Origin: Isoetes taiwanensis
Taxonomy: Eukaryota > Streptophyta > Lycopodiopsida > Isoetales > Isoetaceae
Length of the DNA stretch: 64,000 nucleotides
NCBI GenBank assembly: GCA_021234155.1
Contig: JAJEKV010000085.1
Span: 3,234,706 to 3,298,705 of the forward strand
Direction: 5' to 3'
Numbering within the stretch: position 1 is the stretch's first letter; each line of letters begins with the position of its first letter. Both the position numbers and the translations under genes were made by a program. Below, piece by piece: positions 44,924-56,053 of the stretch. The notes below the pieces were generated by a model. That model made no database searches, had not been told where the DNA came from, and saw nothing but the letters and a program-made list of their open reading frames with translations.

Positions 44924-44959
<36 letters not shown>

Positions 44960-45354
44960 AGTATAGAATGCATGTACACTTGATACATGGGTTTATTTCC
45001 TTTGGATAGGGGTTTATTTGACTTGCTACACCCGTTAAAGTTATGAAATATACCACCATGAAAATGTTCAATGTTTTGTGGTACATCCGTTGAGCTATGA
45101 GGTATATAATACGATGATGATAACTAGTAATACCTTACCACCTTTCGATAACTAATACCTTACCAACATGCAAAGATGTAGTTTATCTTAAAATTTTATT
45201 TTGTTAGATTTAAAAGGTTAGGTTTCCACCAATAGTATATGTAGCTACATTATTTTGTTTTGTTAACGACATATATATATATTTTTTAATTTTGTCCCCT
45301 GCTATGAGAACTAATACCCTACCAACATGCGAAGATGTAGTTTATCTCAACATG
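43661..45354. other. AT-rich non-coding interior of the CACTA element
   Basis: It contains T-rich runs (43655-43690, 44930-44955) and a tandem duplication of about 120-bp blocks about 237 bp apart (43920-44040 and 44157-44278, sharing GCTAGGAGTGTACATGCAAAAC). A GAAGA-rich purine tract lies at 44340-44600. A further patch of ACGACGTTT-type repeats is at 44825-44905. No gene is supported. Confidence 0.7.
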
Positions 45355-48300
45355 CCTGTATGTTGGCGATGACTTAGGATGCTAGCTGACAAAAAATCAG
45401 AATTTAAGTCCGTACTATGCATTAATTACGAATTCATTTAATGTCTTGCTACGCAAAAGCGGGCCTTGACTTCTAAGCGCCACAACGGAGGAGTGAGGTC
45501 CAAACTCCATTCCGTCGGTTCCCCTTGCTTCGCGTTCTCAAGTGCATGTGATTGGCCACGTCCCAAGTGCAAAAGACCAAAACTCGGCACCCAAAACGCA
45601 AACCCTGCTAGAACCTGGCAACTCATAGGGTTTACGTTTGGAGGCTCTATGCTTGTCGGATTTGACTAGGACCTTGGCCGTGTCTTGGCGTAGGGGGGTG
45701 TTGGCCTTGAGCACGGACCCTAAAACCACCCGGGCGGCTTGCCCCAAAGTCCTCTCCCGAAGGCCCCGGCGACGGACGGGCAACTTCCCTCTCCCGGGCA
45801 AGTGATCCGTCTCTCGCCAATGGACTCGAAGTCGACATTGCCCTAGGGACCAAGTTTTGTGGCGAAGCCCACCCTTCTCGAAGAAGCCAAACTATCTCAT
45901 GTGCAACACACTTTCGTAGTCAATTGGCCTAGGAGGTGGGCTGGCGAATCGCAATGTAGGGCATAAGTGTTTGTTTCTTTTGCAAAACCGACCGGTATAA
46001 CTTGGTCCTTAGGGTAATTTTGGCATTCCAGACGATGTGGCGAAGTCGGATCGGCATTTCGGAACCTCCGCAATGTCCAAGCGACAAAACACTTTGGTTT
46101 CTCTGTTGTCGCCCAGCGGGGGCGGCAGCGGTTTGATATGTTCTCCCGGGCCGGATGTTGGATTTTTGGACCTTTCGGACCAGGTTCACGGAACAAAGGA
46201 TTCAACGGTGGGATCACGGGAACCAGAGATCCGGGAGTGTGGTCTTTACGCGTCGCGCCCGACGGAATTTGCCGAGAAAGGCTGCCTCGGGGAAGCTTTT
46301 GGGGCTCGCCTCACGGGGTTGGACTCTCCCCTCTAATGAGGAGGCCTTGCAAGGTCCTGGCCTTGTTTGACTTGGGCAAGTGTGCGGCTCGGCTGCCCAA
46401 CAACAGCTGCCGGACCGTTCTAGTGCAAACTATTTGATCTAAACCATATCTAAAATTTTTAAAAGTTGGCTGTATGTTGGCGATGACTTAGGAAGCTAGC
46501 TGACAAAAAATCAGAATTTAAGTCCGGTACTATGCATTAATTACGAATTCATTTAATGTCTTGCTCTTCGCAAAAGCGGCCCTTGACTTCTAACTGCCAC
46601 AACGGAGGAGTACAGGTCCAAACTCCATTCCGTCAGTTCCCCTTGCTTCGCGTTCTCAACTGCATGTGATCGGCCACGTCCCAAGTGCAAAAGACCAAAA
46701 CTCGGCACCCAAAACGCAAACCCTGCTAGAACCACGGCAACTCATAGGGTTTACGTTTCGGAGGCTCTATCCTTGTCGATTTGACTAGGACCTTGCGTCG
46801 TGTCTTGGCGTAGAGGGGAGGTGTTGGCGCCCGAGCACGGACCCTAAAACCACCGAAGGCGGCTTGCCCCAAAATTCCTCTCCGAAGGCCACGGCGACGG
46901 ACGGGCAACTTCCCTCTCGGGGCCGTGATCATGTCTCGCCAATGGACTCGAGCGTCGACATTGCCCTAGGGACCAAGTTTTGTGGCAGAAGCCCACCCCT
47001 TCTCGAAGAAGCGCAAAACTATCTCATGTGCAACGACTTTCGTAGTCAATTGGCCTATGAGGTGGGCGAATCTTTTCGCAATGTAGAGGCGTAAGTGTTT
47101 CTTTCTTTTGCAAAACTGACCGTATAACTTGGTCCTTAGGGTAATTTTGGCATTCCGGACGATGTGGCGAAGTCGGATCGCCATTTCGGAGTCTCCGCAA
47201 TGTCCGAACGACAAAACACTTTGGTTTCTACGCTGTCGCCCGCAGACGCCAGCGGTTTGATATGTTCTCCGGGACGGATGTTGGATTTTTTTGGACCTTC
47301 TCGGACCAGGTTCCTGGAACAAAGGATTCAACGGTCGGATACGGGAACCGAGATCCGGGAGTGTGGTCTTTAGCGTCGCCCCGTGGGCTGCCTGAAAGGC
47401 TGCCTCGGGGAAGCTTTGGGGGGCTCGCCTCACGGGGTTGGACTCTCCCCTCTAATGAGGAGGCCTTGCAAGGTCCTGGCCTTGTTTGACTTGGGCAAGT
47501 GTGCAGCCTCGGCTGCCCAACAACAGGCTGCCCGGACTGTTCTAGTGCAAACTATTTGATCTAAACCTTATCCAAAATTTTTGAAAGTTGGCCTGTATGT
47601 TGGCGATGACTTAGGAAGCTAGCTGACAAAAAATCAGAATTTAAGTCCGTACTATGCATTAATTACGAATTTACGAATGTCTTGCTACTGCAAAAGCGGC
47701 CCTTGACTTCTAACTGCCACAACGGGAGGAGTACAGGTCCAAACTCCATTCCGTCAGTTCCCCTTGCTTCGCGTTCTCAACTGCATGTGATCGGCCACGT
47801 CCCAAGTGCAAAAGACCAAAACTCGGCACCCAAAACGCAAACCCTGCTAGAACCTGGCAACTCATAGGGTTTACGTTTCGGAGGCTCTATCCTTGTCAGA
47901 TTTGACTAGGACCTTGCGCCGTGTCTTGATGTAGAGGGGGTGTTGGCCTTGACACGGACCCTAAAACCACCCGAGGCGGCTTGCCCCAAAATTCCTCTCC
48001 CGAAGGCCCTGGCGACGGACGGGCAACTTCCCTCTCCGGAACCGTGATCTGTCTCTGCCAATGGACTCAGAACGTCGACATTGCCCTAGGGACCAAGTTT
48101 TGTGGCCAGAAGCCCACCCCTTCTCGAAGAAGCGCCAAACTATCTCATGTGCAACACACTCGTAGTCAATTGGCCTAGGAGGTGGCTGCTGAATACTGCA
48201 ATGTAGGGCGTAAGTGTTTGTTTCTTTTGCAAAACTGACCGTATAACTTGGTCCTTAGGGTAATTTTGGCATTCCGGACGATGTGGCGAAGTCGGATCGC

Positions 48301-50545
48301 CATTTCGGAGCCTCCGCTTAATGTCCAAACGACAAAACACTTTGGTTTTCTACTGTCGCCCGCGGGGCGCCAGCGGTTTGATATGTTCTCGGGACGGATG
48401 TTGGATTTTTTTGGACCTTTCGGACCAGGTTCCCGGAACAAAGGATTCAACGGCCGGATACTGGAACCCAGATCCGGGAGTGTGGTCTTTTAGCGTCACG
48501 CCCGTGGTGAGCGCCGCCAGAAAGGCTGCCTCGGGGAAGCTTTTGGGGCTCGCCTCACGGGGTTGGGACTCTCCCCTCTAATGAGGAGGCCTTGCAAGGT
48601 CCCGGCCTTGTTTGACTTGGGCAAGTGTGCCGGCTCGGTACTGCCCAACAACAGCTGCCCGGACCGTTCTAGTGCAAACTATTTGATCTAAACCATATCC
48701 AAAATTTTTAAAAGTTGGCCTCAGAGTATGTTGGCGATGACTTAGGAAGCTAGCTGATAAAAAAATCAGAATTTAAGTCCGTACTATGCATTAATTACGA
48801 ATTTACGAATGTCTTGCTACCGCAAAAAAGCTGCCCTTGACTTCTAACCGCCACAGCGGGAGGAGTACAGGTCCAAACTCCATTCCGTCGGTTCCCTTGC
48901 TTCGCGTTCTCAATCGCATGTGATCGGCCCACGCCCCAAGTGCAAAAGACCAAAACTTCGGCACCCAAAACGCCAAACCACGCTAGAACACGGCAACTCA
49001 TAGGGTTCACGTTTCGGAGGCTCTATCCTTGTCGATTTGACTAGGACCTTTAGCGCCTTGTCTTGGCGTAGGGGGGTGTTGGCCTTGAGCACGGACCCTA
49101 AAACCACCCGAAGCGGCTTGCCCCAAAATTCCTCTCCGGAAGGCCCCGGGCGATGGGCGGGCAACTTCCCCTCTCCGGAACAGGTGATCGCTCTCTCGCC
49201 AATGGACTCGGAACGTCGACATTGCCCTAGGGACCAAGTTTTGTGGCAGAAGCCCACCCCTTCTCGAAGAAGCGCCAAACTATCTCATGTGCAACGACTC
49301 GTAGTCAATTGGCCTAGGAGGTGGCTGGCGAATCTTCGCAATGTAGGGCATAAGTGTTTCTTTCTTTTGCAAAACCGGCCAGGTGTAACTTGGTCCCTAG
49401 GGTAATTTTGGCATTCCGGACGATGTGGCGAAGTCGGATCGCCATTTCGAACCTCCGCTAATGTCCGAACGACAAAACACTTTGGTTTCTACTGCCGCCC
49501 GCGGGGCGCTTCCGCGGTTTGATATGTTCTCCCGGACGGATGTTGGATTTTTGGACCTTTCGGACCAGGTTCCTTGAACAAAGGATTCAACGGGCCGGAT
49601 ACGAGGAACCGAGATCCGGGAGTGTGGTCTTTAGCGTCGCCCCCGGTATTTGCCGAGAGAAAGGCTGCCTTGGGAAGCTTTTTGGGGCTCGGGCCTCGGG
49701 GGTTGGACTCTCCCCTCTAATGAGGAGGCCTTGCAAGGTCCTGGCCTTGTTTGACTTGGGCAAGTGTGCGGCTTCATTTGCCCAACAACAGCTGCCTGTG
49801 ACCGTTCTAATGCAAACTCTTTGATCTAAACCTTATCCAAAATTTTTGAAAGTTGGCCTGTATGTTGGCGATGACTTAGGAAACTAGCCGACAAAAAAAT
49901 CAGAATTTAAGTCCGTACTATGCATTAATTACGAATTTACGAATGTCTTGCTCTTTGCAAAAGTGGGCCTTGACTTCTAACTGCCACAACGGGAGGAGTA
50001 CAGGTCCAAACTCCATTCTGTTAGTTCCCCTTGCTTCGCGTTCTCAACTGCATGTGATCGGCCACGCCCCAAGTGCAAAAGACCAAAACTTCGGCACCCA
50101 AAACGCAAACCCCGCTAGAACACGGCAACTCATAGGGTTTACGTTTGGGAGGCTCTATCCTTGTCGATTCGACTAGGACCTTTGCGTAGTGTCTTGGCGT
50201 GAGGGGGGTGTTGACGCTTGAGCACGGACCCTAAAACCACCGGAAGCGGCTTGCCCCAAAAGTCCTCTCCCGGAAGGCCCTGGCGACGGACGGGCAACTT
50301 TCCCTCTCCGGAACCGTGATTCGGCTTTGCCAATGGACTCAGAACGTCGACATTGCCCTAGGGACCAAGTTTTGTGGCCAGAAGGCCACCCCTTCTCGAA
50401 GAAGCGCCAAACTATCTTATGTCCAACACACTCGTAGTCAATTGGCCTAGGAGGTGGCTGTTGAATACTGCAATGTAGGGCGTAAGTGTGTCGTTTTTTT
50501 GCAAAACTGACCGTGTAACTTAGTCCATAGGGTAATTTTGGTATT
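45355..50545 (+). repeat. Tandem array of a 1.11-1.13-kb unit, four copies plus a partial fifth
   Basis: The phrase TGTATGTTGGCGATGACTTA starts units at about 45357, 46471, 47594, 48726 and 49859. The fifth stops at about 50545. Units share long stretches such as GCGTTCTCAACTGCATGTGAT, CCTAGGGACCAAGTTTTGTGG and CTCCCCTCTAATGAGGAGGCC. Open frames differ from unit to unit because of many small indels, so I regard the unit as non-coding. Its origin is not recognised. Confidence 0.93.
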
Positions 50546-51921
50546 CCAAACGATAAGCGACGTCAGTATTAATTTTTTTTTTTTTTCGCACGTTTATTTT
50601 TTTTTTACCAAAAAAAAAACCCAGCCAAACCTAGAATCCTAGGTATGACATCAATCCTCGGTCAATCCCAAGGATTGTATTATCAACCCAGATTCAAACT
50701 TACGTAAGAATTATCTGGTACTTATTGTCCTTTAGCCTCTAAAACCTTTGGACTAAAAATTACCAAAATCAATGAGTAGATAAGTCAAGAATAACCTTTG
50801 AACCAGATTATCTATTATTTATAAACTCGGCCTTTTACAAGCCCAAGAAATTTCTGTCCGTTGATATAACAATCTAGGCCAAAGAGATTAGGCCAAAGAA
50901 TCAAACTGTCCAATTGATTGTATTTCAAATGTCAAATGTATACAAGTACCATTAGAGTCATTAAATCAGGACAAAACTGAAGAAAGCCCACTGGAAAAAT
51001 AAATTGCACATGCAAGGGAATAATCATTGCAAGAAGAAAAATATTTTGTAACTTATTTTAGCAGCAACCAATCAGTATGTCATTGCCATGATTTATTAGA
51101 TCGACTATATAATAGAAGGCATTCTCATAAATCCAGTAATGTATGGACGAAATTTACATAATGTTTGGGAGGAAAATATTTAACATCAACTACAAGTAAT
51201 GCAGCTACAAGTAATGCTGCAAACAAAGAAATGGTAATGAAGAAAGCATTTTCAGCAAGATTAAACTATGGCTTGAATGTACAGAGACCATATGAAAATG
51301 TCTTCACTAGAGCAGAGCATACCCAACCTGTTTAAACCTTTACAAGTTTTGAAGAGTAACTTTATGTCATGATTTATGGAGACGGTTCTTCCACAGTAGA
51401 AAAATAGCAAACTGCATGTTGTAAAAGCTTATCTCCACTTCCATTTTCAGTACTCCAACTAACAAAAACAAAATAGCGACAAAAGCAGGAGAGGTCCGGT
51501 ACCTGCAGCCACATCAAATCATTAGCAATAGGCTTGGTAATGAATGAAGGGCCAAAAGGTACAAATGGAGCCTCTCGGTTTATAGCCGATCAGCCTTTGT
51601 AACCTTTTGCCCTGTTAGTTTAGAAAATACGAAACAAGGAAGAGACATATGAACCAGTTATGTATGTTCAAGAAAGAACAGCAGTGAAGTATTAGCATCA
51701 ACATCCAAACCACTGGGAACATGCATGTATTATGCAACTTTTAATAAGGAAAAAGTGGATCTCTCTTTCTTATAAATAAATCCATACGTTGGGATAGTGG
51801 CTCATACTATAAATGCCATTAGAGCATGTGATTTTGAACTACGCATATAATATCCAAGGGAAGTTCACAATTCAAAATGATAACTAGAAATTTCCTATCA
51901 CATAGAATAGGCATAGTCATA

Positions 51922-51925
<4 letters not shown>
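50546..51925. other. AT-rich non-coding part of the CACTA element
   Basis: Begins with poly-T tracts (50570-50600). No protein motif recognised on either strand. Ends at a 33-base A tract at about 51924-51956. Confidence 0.6.
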
Positions 51926-51956
<31 letters not shown>

Positions 51957-51958
<2 letters not shown>

Positions 51959-52502
51959 GCGACGTCGTTAAACGACGTTGCTTTACGATAACGCTCTGGC
52001 CCGACAATAGCGTGGCGGGCGGACGATGCCGCCACGCCGCGGCAAAACCGGCCGCCACGCCGATATTCTAGGCGTCGTTTAACGACGTCATGTCGACGTG
52101 GCAGGACACTTTGGCGTGCCAGCCTGGCATGTCAGCAAGCCACGAAGCTGACTGGTCACGTCAGATTTTTTAGTCGTCGTTCAACGACGTCATGTCGACG
52201 TGGCAGAACATGGTGGCGTGCCAGCCTGGCATGTCAGCAAGCCACGCAGCCGGATGTGCCACATCAGCTCTATGAGACGTCGTTCAACGACGCCCGGTAC
52301 CGATGTTTTGACCGCAGCGAGGCCCGCCGCCTTGGCGGCAGTACCATGCCACGCAGCCAATCCGGACACGTCGCCACGAAACGTCGTTGAGCGGCGCCGA
52401 ACGACGTTGTTGTCGTTGAACGACGATGTCGTCGATGTTCGACGACGACCCGTCGTTCTTCGACGTCGCGACGTCGTTGGACGTCGACTATCCCTTGTAG
52501 TG
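51957..52502 (+). repeat. Right subterminal repeat region of the CACTA element
   Basis: Dense ACGACGT/ACGTCGTT repeats. A block of about 105 bp (CGTCGTT..AACGACGTCATGTCGACGTGGCA and a following TGGCGTGCCAGCCTGGCATG) occurs at about 52075-52175 and 52178-52280. The stretch GACGTCGTTAAACGACGTTG at 51962 is the inverted counterpart of sequence at 43618-43645. Confidence 0.8.
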
Positions 52503-53598
52503 CCCATACAGTAATACTAGTTCCACGAGTGCTCGGAACAGGTGTGCTTTGCGTGCCCAATCGCAGAGATCTATTCTCAGAAGCGGCTATTGCGCATTGC
52601 ATCTGGGGCTTTCCATCCCGCTACGACCCTTCTTTCTACACAGTCATCCCATAGCATGTTAGCAGAGAAATCGATTCCCAGATACTTAAAGGTCCTTACA
52701 ACTTCCATCCTTTGTCCTCTGTAATAGAAGTCCGGGACATCATGCTGCGCAGACAGGATTGACAACACCTTGGTTTTCTGCTGGTTGACAATCATTCCTG
52801 CTATGCCACAGAATTGACCGAGAGCATCCAAATGTTCCTGCATACTCCTAGCTGTATGGGACAATAAGCCCAGATCGTCTGCATAGAGCAACTGTTTTAC
52901 TGTATATGCCTCTGGCAACTGCGGGCCACCACCTCCATGTTCTTGCATCCAGGTCTCCAACTTGTCAATATAGAGTCCAAAAAGCGCTGGAGATAACGGG
53001 CATCCCTGTTTAACACCTATGGTGCTGTTGACCCAGTGATCTGACGCAGGCAAAGTGGCATATATTCCGTCATAGAGCCGGTAGATGGCATTCTGCAAAT
53101 CCTGTGGGACATGTAGCTCCTGCAAGCGTTGCCACAACAGGTCCCGAGGGACCGTATCATATGCCGTCTTAAAATCCACGAAACAGCAATACAAGTCACG
53201 TCGTGCATTGCGGCTAGCTTCCATAAGAATTCTGAGAGTAAAAATATGATCACTTGTGGAGTGGGCAGGGCGAAAACCTACTTGGCCAACTGCACATACT
53301 CCAGCTTCCTCCGCCCATTGCGTTAACTTCTTCTCCAGCACACCTGCTAGAAGTTTTGCGAGTAATGGGCTCACCATGATCATATAGTAGTTGGTGGAAT
53401 CCCTACTTCCCGTCTTATGAATAGGGGTGACCTTGCTAACCATCCATTCCTGTGGGAGGCCCTCTCTGATGGCCTAATTGATTATCCCTGTCAAAGGCGC
53501 GAGCAAAGCTGGCCCACCCCATTTCAACAGCTCGGCCTGAAGTCCCTGCAAGTCCTTTGCTTTACCATTAGCACATGCATGCCTTCTCTGGGTGATCG
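52503..53598 (-). pseudogene. LINE ORF2, reverse transcriptase segment
   Basis: Minus strand. GKAKDLQGLQAELLKWGGPALL and PLTGIIN lead, after a TAG stop near 53474, to REGLPQEW, VTPIHKTGSRDSTNY and KLTQWAEEAGV. Next come GQVGFRPAHSTSDHIF, FVDFKTAYDTVPRDLL, GVKQGCPLSPALFGLY and the catalytic LLYADDLGLL, then VVRTFKYLGIDFS. The frame is damaged near 52577 and then crosses the CACTA insertion site to resume at 43237. The upstream endonuclease is missing: at about 53598 the sequence changes to an unrelated repeat. So this LINE copy is 5'-truncated or was cut. Confidence 0.9.
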
Positions 53599-53993
53599 CT
53601 ATATTAGGCGGGTTCTTCATCGACGTCTCATCGGCGCTTCCTCTTCTCTCTCAGCAGTACCCTATTCTCTATTATTTGAAACCATGCAGGGGAGGGGCTT
53701 CTCCATGCTTGGTTTGACCAGTTTGGCGTTTCTTTCATGCTGTGGCATGTCCTTTCTCGGCCTTGCCTCTTCTTTAGCCATAATCTTTTGACCTTCGTCC
53801 TCGATCCCATTTTGATATGGAAGTTCTCTTCTATTCGGGAGGTTTTTGTCGTTTTCATGCGAGCTCCTTCTAGAATGCCATCTATCCAAGCCCTCAGATC
53901 GACATTCTCTATATTAGGCGGGGTTCTTCATCAACGTCTCATCGGCGCTTCCTCTTCTCTCTCAACAGTACCCTATTCTCTATTCTTTGAAAC
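53599..53993 (+). repeat. Direct repeat of about 85 bp, two copies 310 bp apart
   Basis: CTATATTAGGCGGGTTCTTC and the following CTCATCGGCGCTTCCTCTTCTC occur at 53599-53683 and again at 53909-53993 with few differences. The space between has no recognisable gene. The first copy marks the 5' boundary of the LINE fragment. Confidence 0.85.
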
Positions 53994-54768
53994 CCACTCT
54001 TCCCCCCTTAATGTATTTGTCGCCTGGCACGCGTGACCAGCCCCTCTATTTGAAGAGGTTTTTTATTTTGTTGTCGCGTGGCATGCGTGATCAGCCCCTC
54101 CACTTTGGGAGGTTTGTTTTGTCACATTTGTTCTCGTGTTGGTGTTGTGCAGGTACAGGTTGGCAAGTGGCAGCGGCTTCGACTTCTCCATTCGTGGGTT
54201 TTTTGGGAGCGAATTCTCAGCCTTACATTTGTCCAAGCCCCTTGCCGAAGGCTTATCACTAGGGTTTTTCCTCGAAAACCCGAAAGGGCGGGGTTTTTTA
54301 ATCCCAGTGATAAGCTTTCGGCAAATACACAAACAAACACCTATTAGCATTGTATTTCATGGGGTCCAAGTTGTATAATTGGACGTTCCCTTTATTTTTC
54401 TTCGTGGGTAGTTCGCATGTGCGCGGCTACCCACTATCCACCATTGTAGAAAATCTGTTGAGATGAATGAGAAGCCTATCTATCGGGAGGTTTTTGTCGT
54501 TTTCATGCAAGCTCCTTCTAGAATGGAAGATTTGCTTGATATGGAAGAGCTGGATGTATCATTCTACGGCAAGAAAAATGTAAAGTTATAATCTGGAGTA
54601 TGGTAAATCGATGTATGGTTGCTATTTTGTATACTGCTACATTGTCATAGTCTTTCCAGATGGCCCACGATGGCATTAGCCATCCTTTCCACATTTCACA
54701 GTGCAAAACAATGGAATGACAAATATCAAATGAATGGAAGGTTCAAAACAATAGTGAAGCATATCTAA
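53994..54768. other. No gene; contains a 22-bp inverted repeat
   Basis: TTGCCGAAGGCTTATCACT at 54242-54264 pairs with AGTGATAAGCTTTCGGCAA at 54303-54324 (one mismatch, one 1-bp indel), around a 38-base loop with A- and G-rich words. A duplicated phrase (GTGATCAGCCCCTC-type) occurs at about 54027 and 54088, and GGGAGGTTTTTGTCGTTTTCATGC occurs at 53838 and 54485. Confidence 0.6.
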
Positions 54769-55710
54769 GATATTTGCTTAGGTTAATGTGCAAGGCATCT
54801 GGCAAGGTTTATGAAAGAATATTTAACATCAAATATTGTGTGCACATGAACTCAAGTTTAGAATTGTTGTTGTGTTTTTACTTATATCAAGGGAGATGGA
54901 TCTTACATGTGAGTGCAACTTTAAGACAACGTCTATTCCTAGAGCATCAAGCTAGGGCAATGCTTCTCACAATCTCCTAGGTGTCAATGAAACTTAAGAC
55001 AACGTACATATTTCTAGAGCATCAAGCAAGGAATAGAAAAGAAACATATCAACAAAGGCATCCTCAAAGAGCATCAAGAATCAAATCAATGTTGTGCTTT
55101 GGGGTACATAACATTGATTTTGGGGGGGGGAGGAGGGGGGAGGGAATGGTTGTGAAAAGATATCAAGTCGCCAGAGACATTTTCCTCCTTACTAGGTTCC
55201 TAAATTATAGCTCTTAAAGCCCAGGCCTAAGATATTTTCTTAGATTAATGTGCAAGGCATCTATACAAGGTTTATGAAAGAATATTTAACATCAAATATT
55301 GTGTGCACATGAACTCAAGTTTAAACATTGTAGATGTTGTGCTTTTACTTATATAAAGGGAGATGGATCTTAGGTGTGAGTGCAACTTTAAGGCAACATC
55401 TATTCCTAGAGCATCAAGCTAGGGCAATGCTTCTCGCAATCTCCTAGGTGTCAATGCAACTTAAGACAACATACCTATTCCTGAGCAAGGAATAGAAAAG
55501 AAACATATCAACAAAGGCATCCTTAAAGAGCATCAAGCATCAAATCAATGTTGTGCTTGCATCAAGCATCAAATCAATGTTGTGCTTTGGGGTACATAAC
55601 ATTGATTTGGCATGGGCATAGGGGTGGGCGGTGGTTGTGAGAAGATATGAAATCGCCAGAGATATTTTCCTCCTTAACAGGTTCCTAAGTTATAGCTCTT
55701 AAAGCCCAGG
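54769..55710 (+). repeat. Tandem duplication of about 460 bp
   Basis: The stretch 54769-55225 recurs at about 55230-55705 (shared: TTAATGTGCAAGGCATCT, GAATATTTAACATCAAATATTG, TTAGGTTCCTAAATTATAGC-type ends). A G-rich run at 55120-55145 in the first copy is replaced by CATGGGCATAGGGGTGGGCG in the second. No coding function seen. Confidence 0.85.
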
Positions 55711-56053
55711 AACACCGGGGTATTACTACACGCTTTTGTCATTTCAGCCAAAACATTTACAGGTTCCTAACTTATTCCCAACAATGCTGGACACAGTTAC
55801 TAGTCTACTTCTATGATTTGAGATAATTTGATCTTTGGAATATTCACTATGGATCCGATTCACACGGCCCAAATTTTGGAATACCAAAACTATAATAACA
55901 AAAGCCAGCCCTGGCTAGTTTTTTTAATATAAAAAATAAATGTATTTAATACAGAAAAGCGCCACATGCATGGAACGAGTATGCATGCCGGAGATTTGTT
56001 GCAACTCTGGCTACTTTGGGAGGTCATTTTTGCAAGCGCCCTAGGGTTTTGAA
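55711..56053. other. Upstream region of the SWEET gene
   Basis: About 340 bases before the start codon. AT-rich at 55915-55950 (TTTTTTTAATATAAAAAATA), which may hold the core promoter, but no convincing TATA box position can be assigned without a transcript start. Confidence 0.4.

Larger units (their letters stand above)
43238..52502 (+). mobile_element. Non-autonomous CACTA transposon, 9265 bp, inserted in the LINE
   Basis: The left end is CACTACAAAAAAATTGCC and the right end reads CACTACAAGGGATAG on the minus strand. Both are flanked by CCC (43235-43237 and 52503-52505), the 3-bp duplication typical of CACTA elements. No transposase (TNPD or TNPA) was recognised. Its content is subterminal ACGACGT-type repeats at both ends, AT-rich filler, and four and a half tandem copies of a 1.1-kb unit. 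Confidence 0.93.

Noticed and set aside
45438-50333. Many open frames of 60-155 codons in the 1.1-kb tandem units
   Set aside because: They change frame and length from unit to unit and overlap on both strands, with no protein motif and no conservation of frame.
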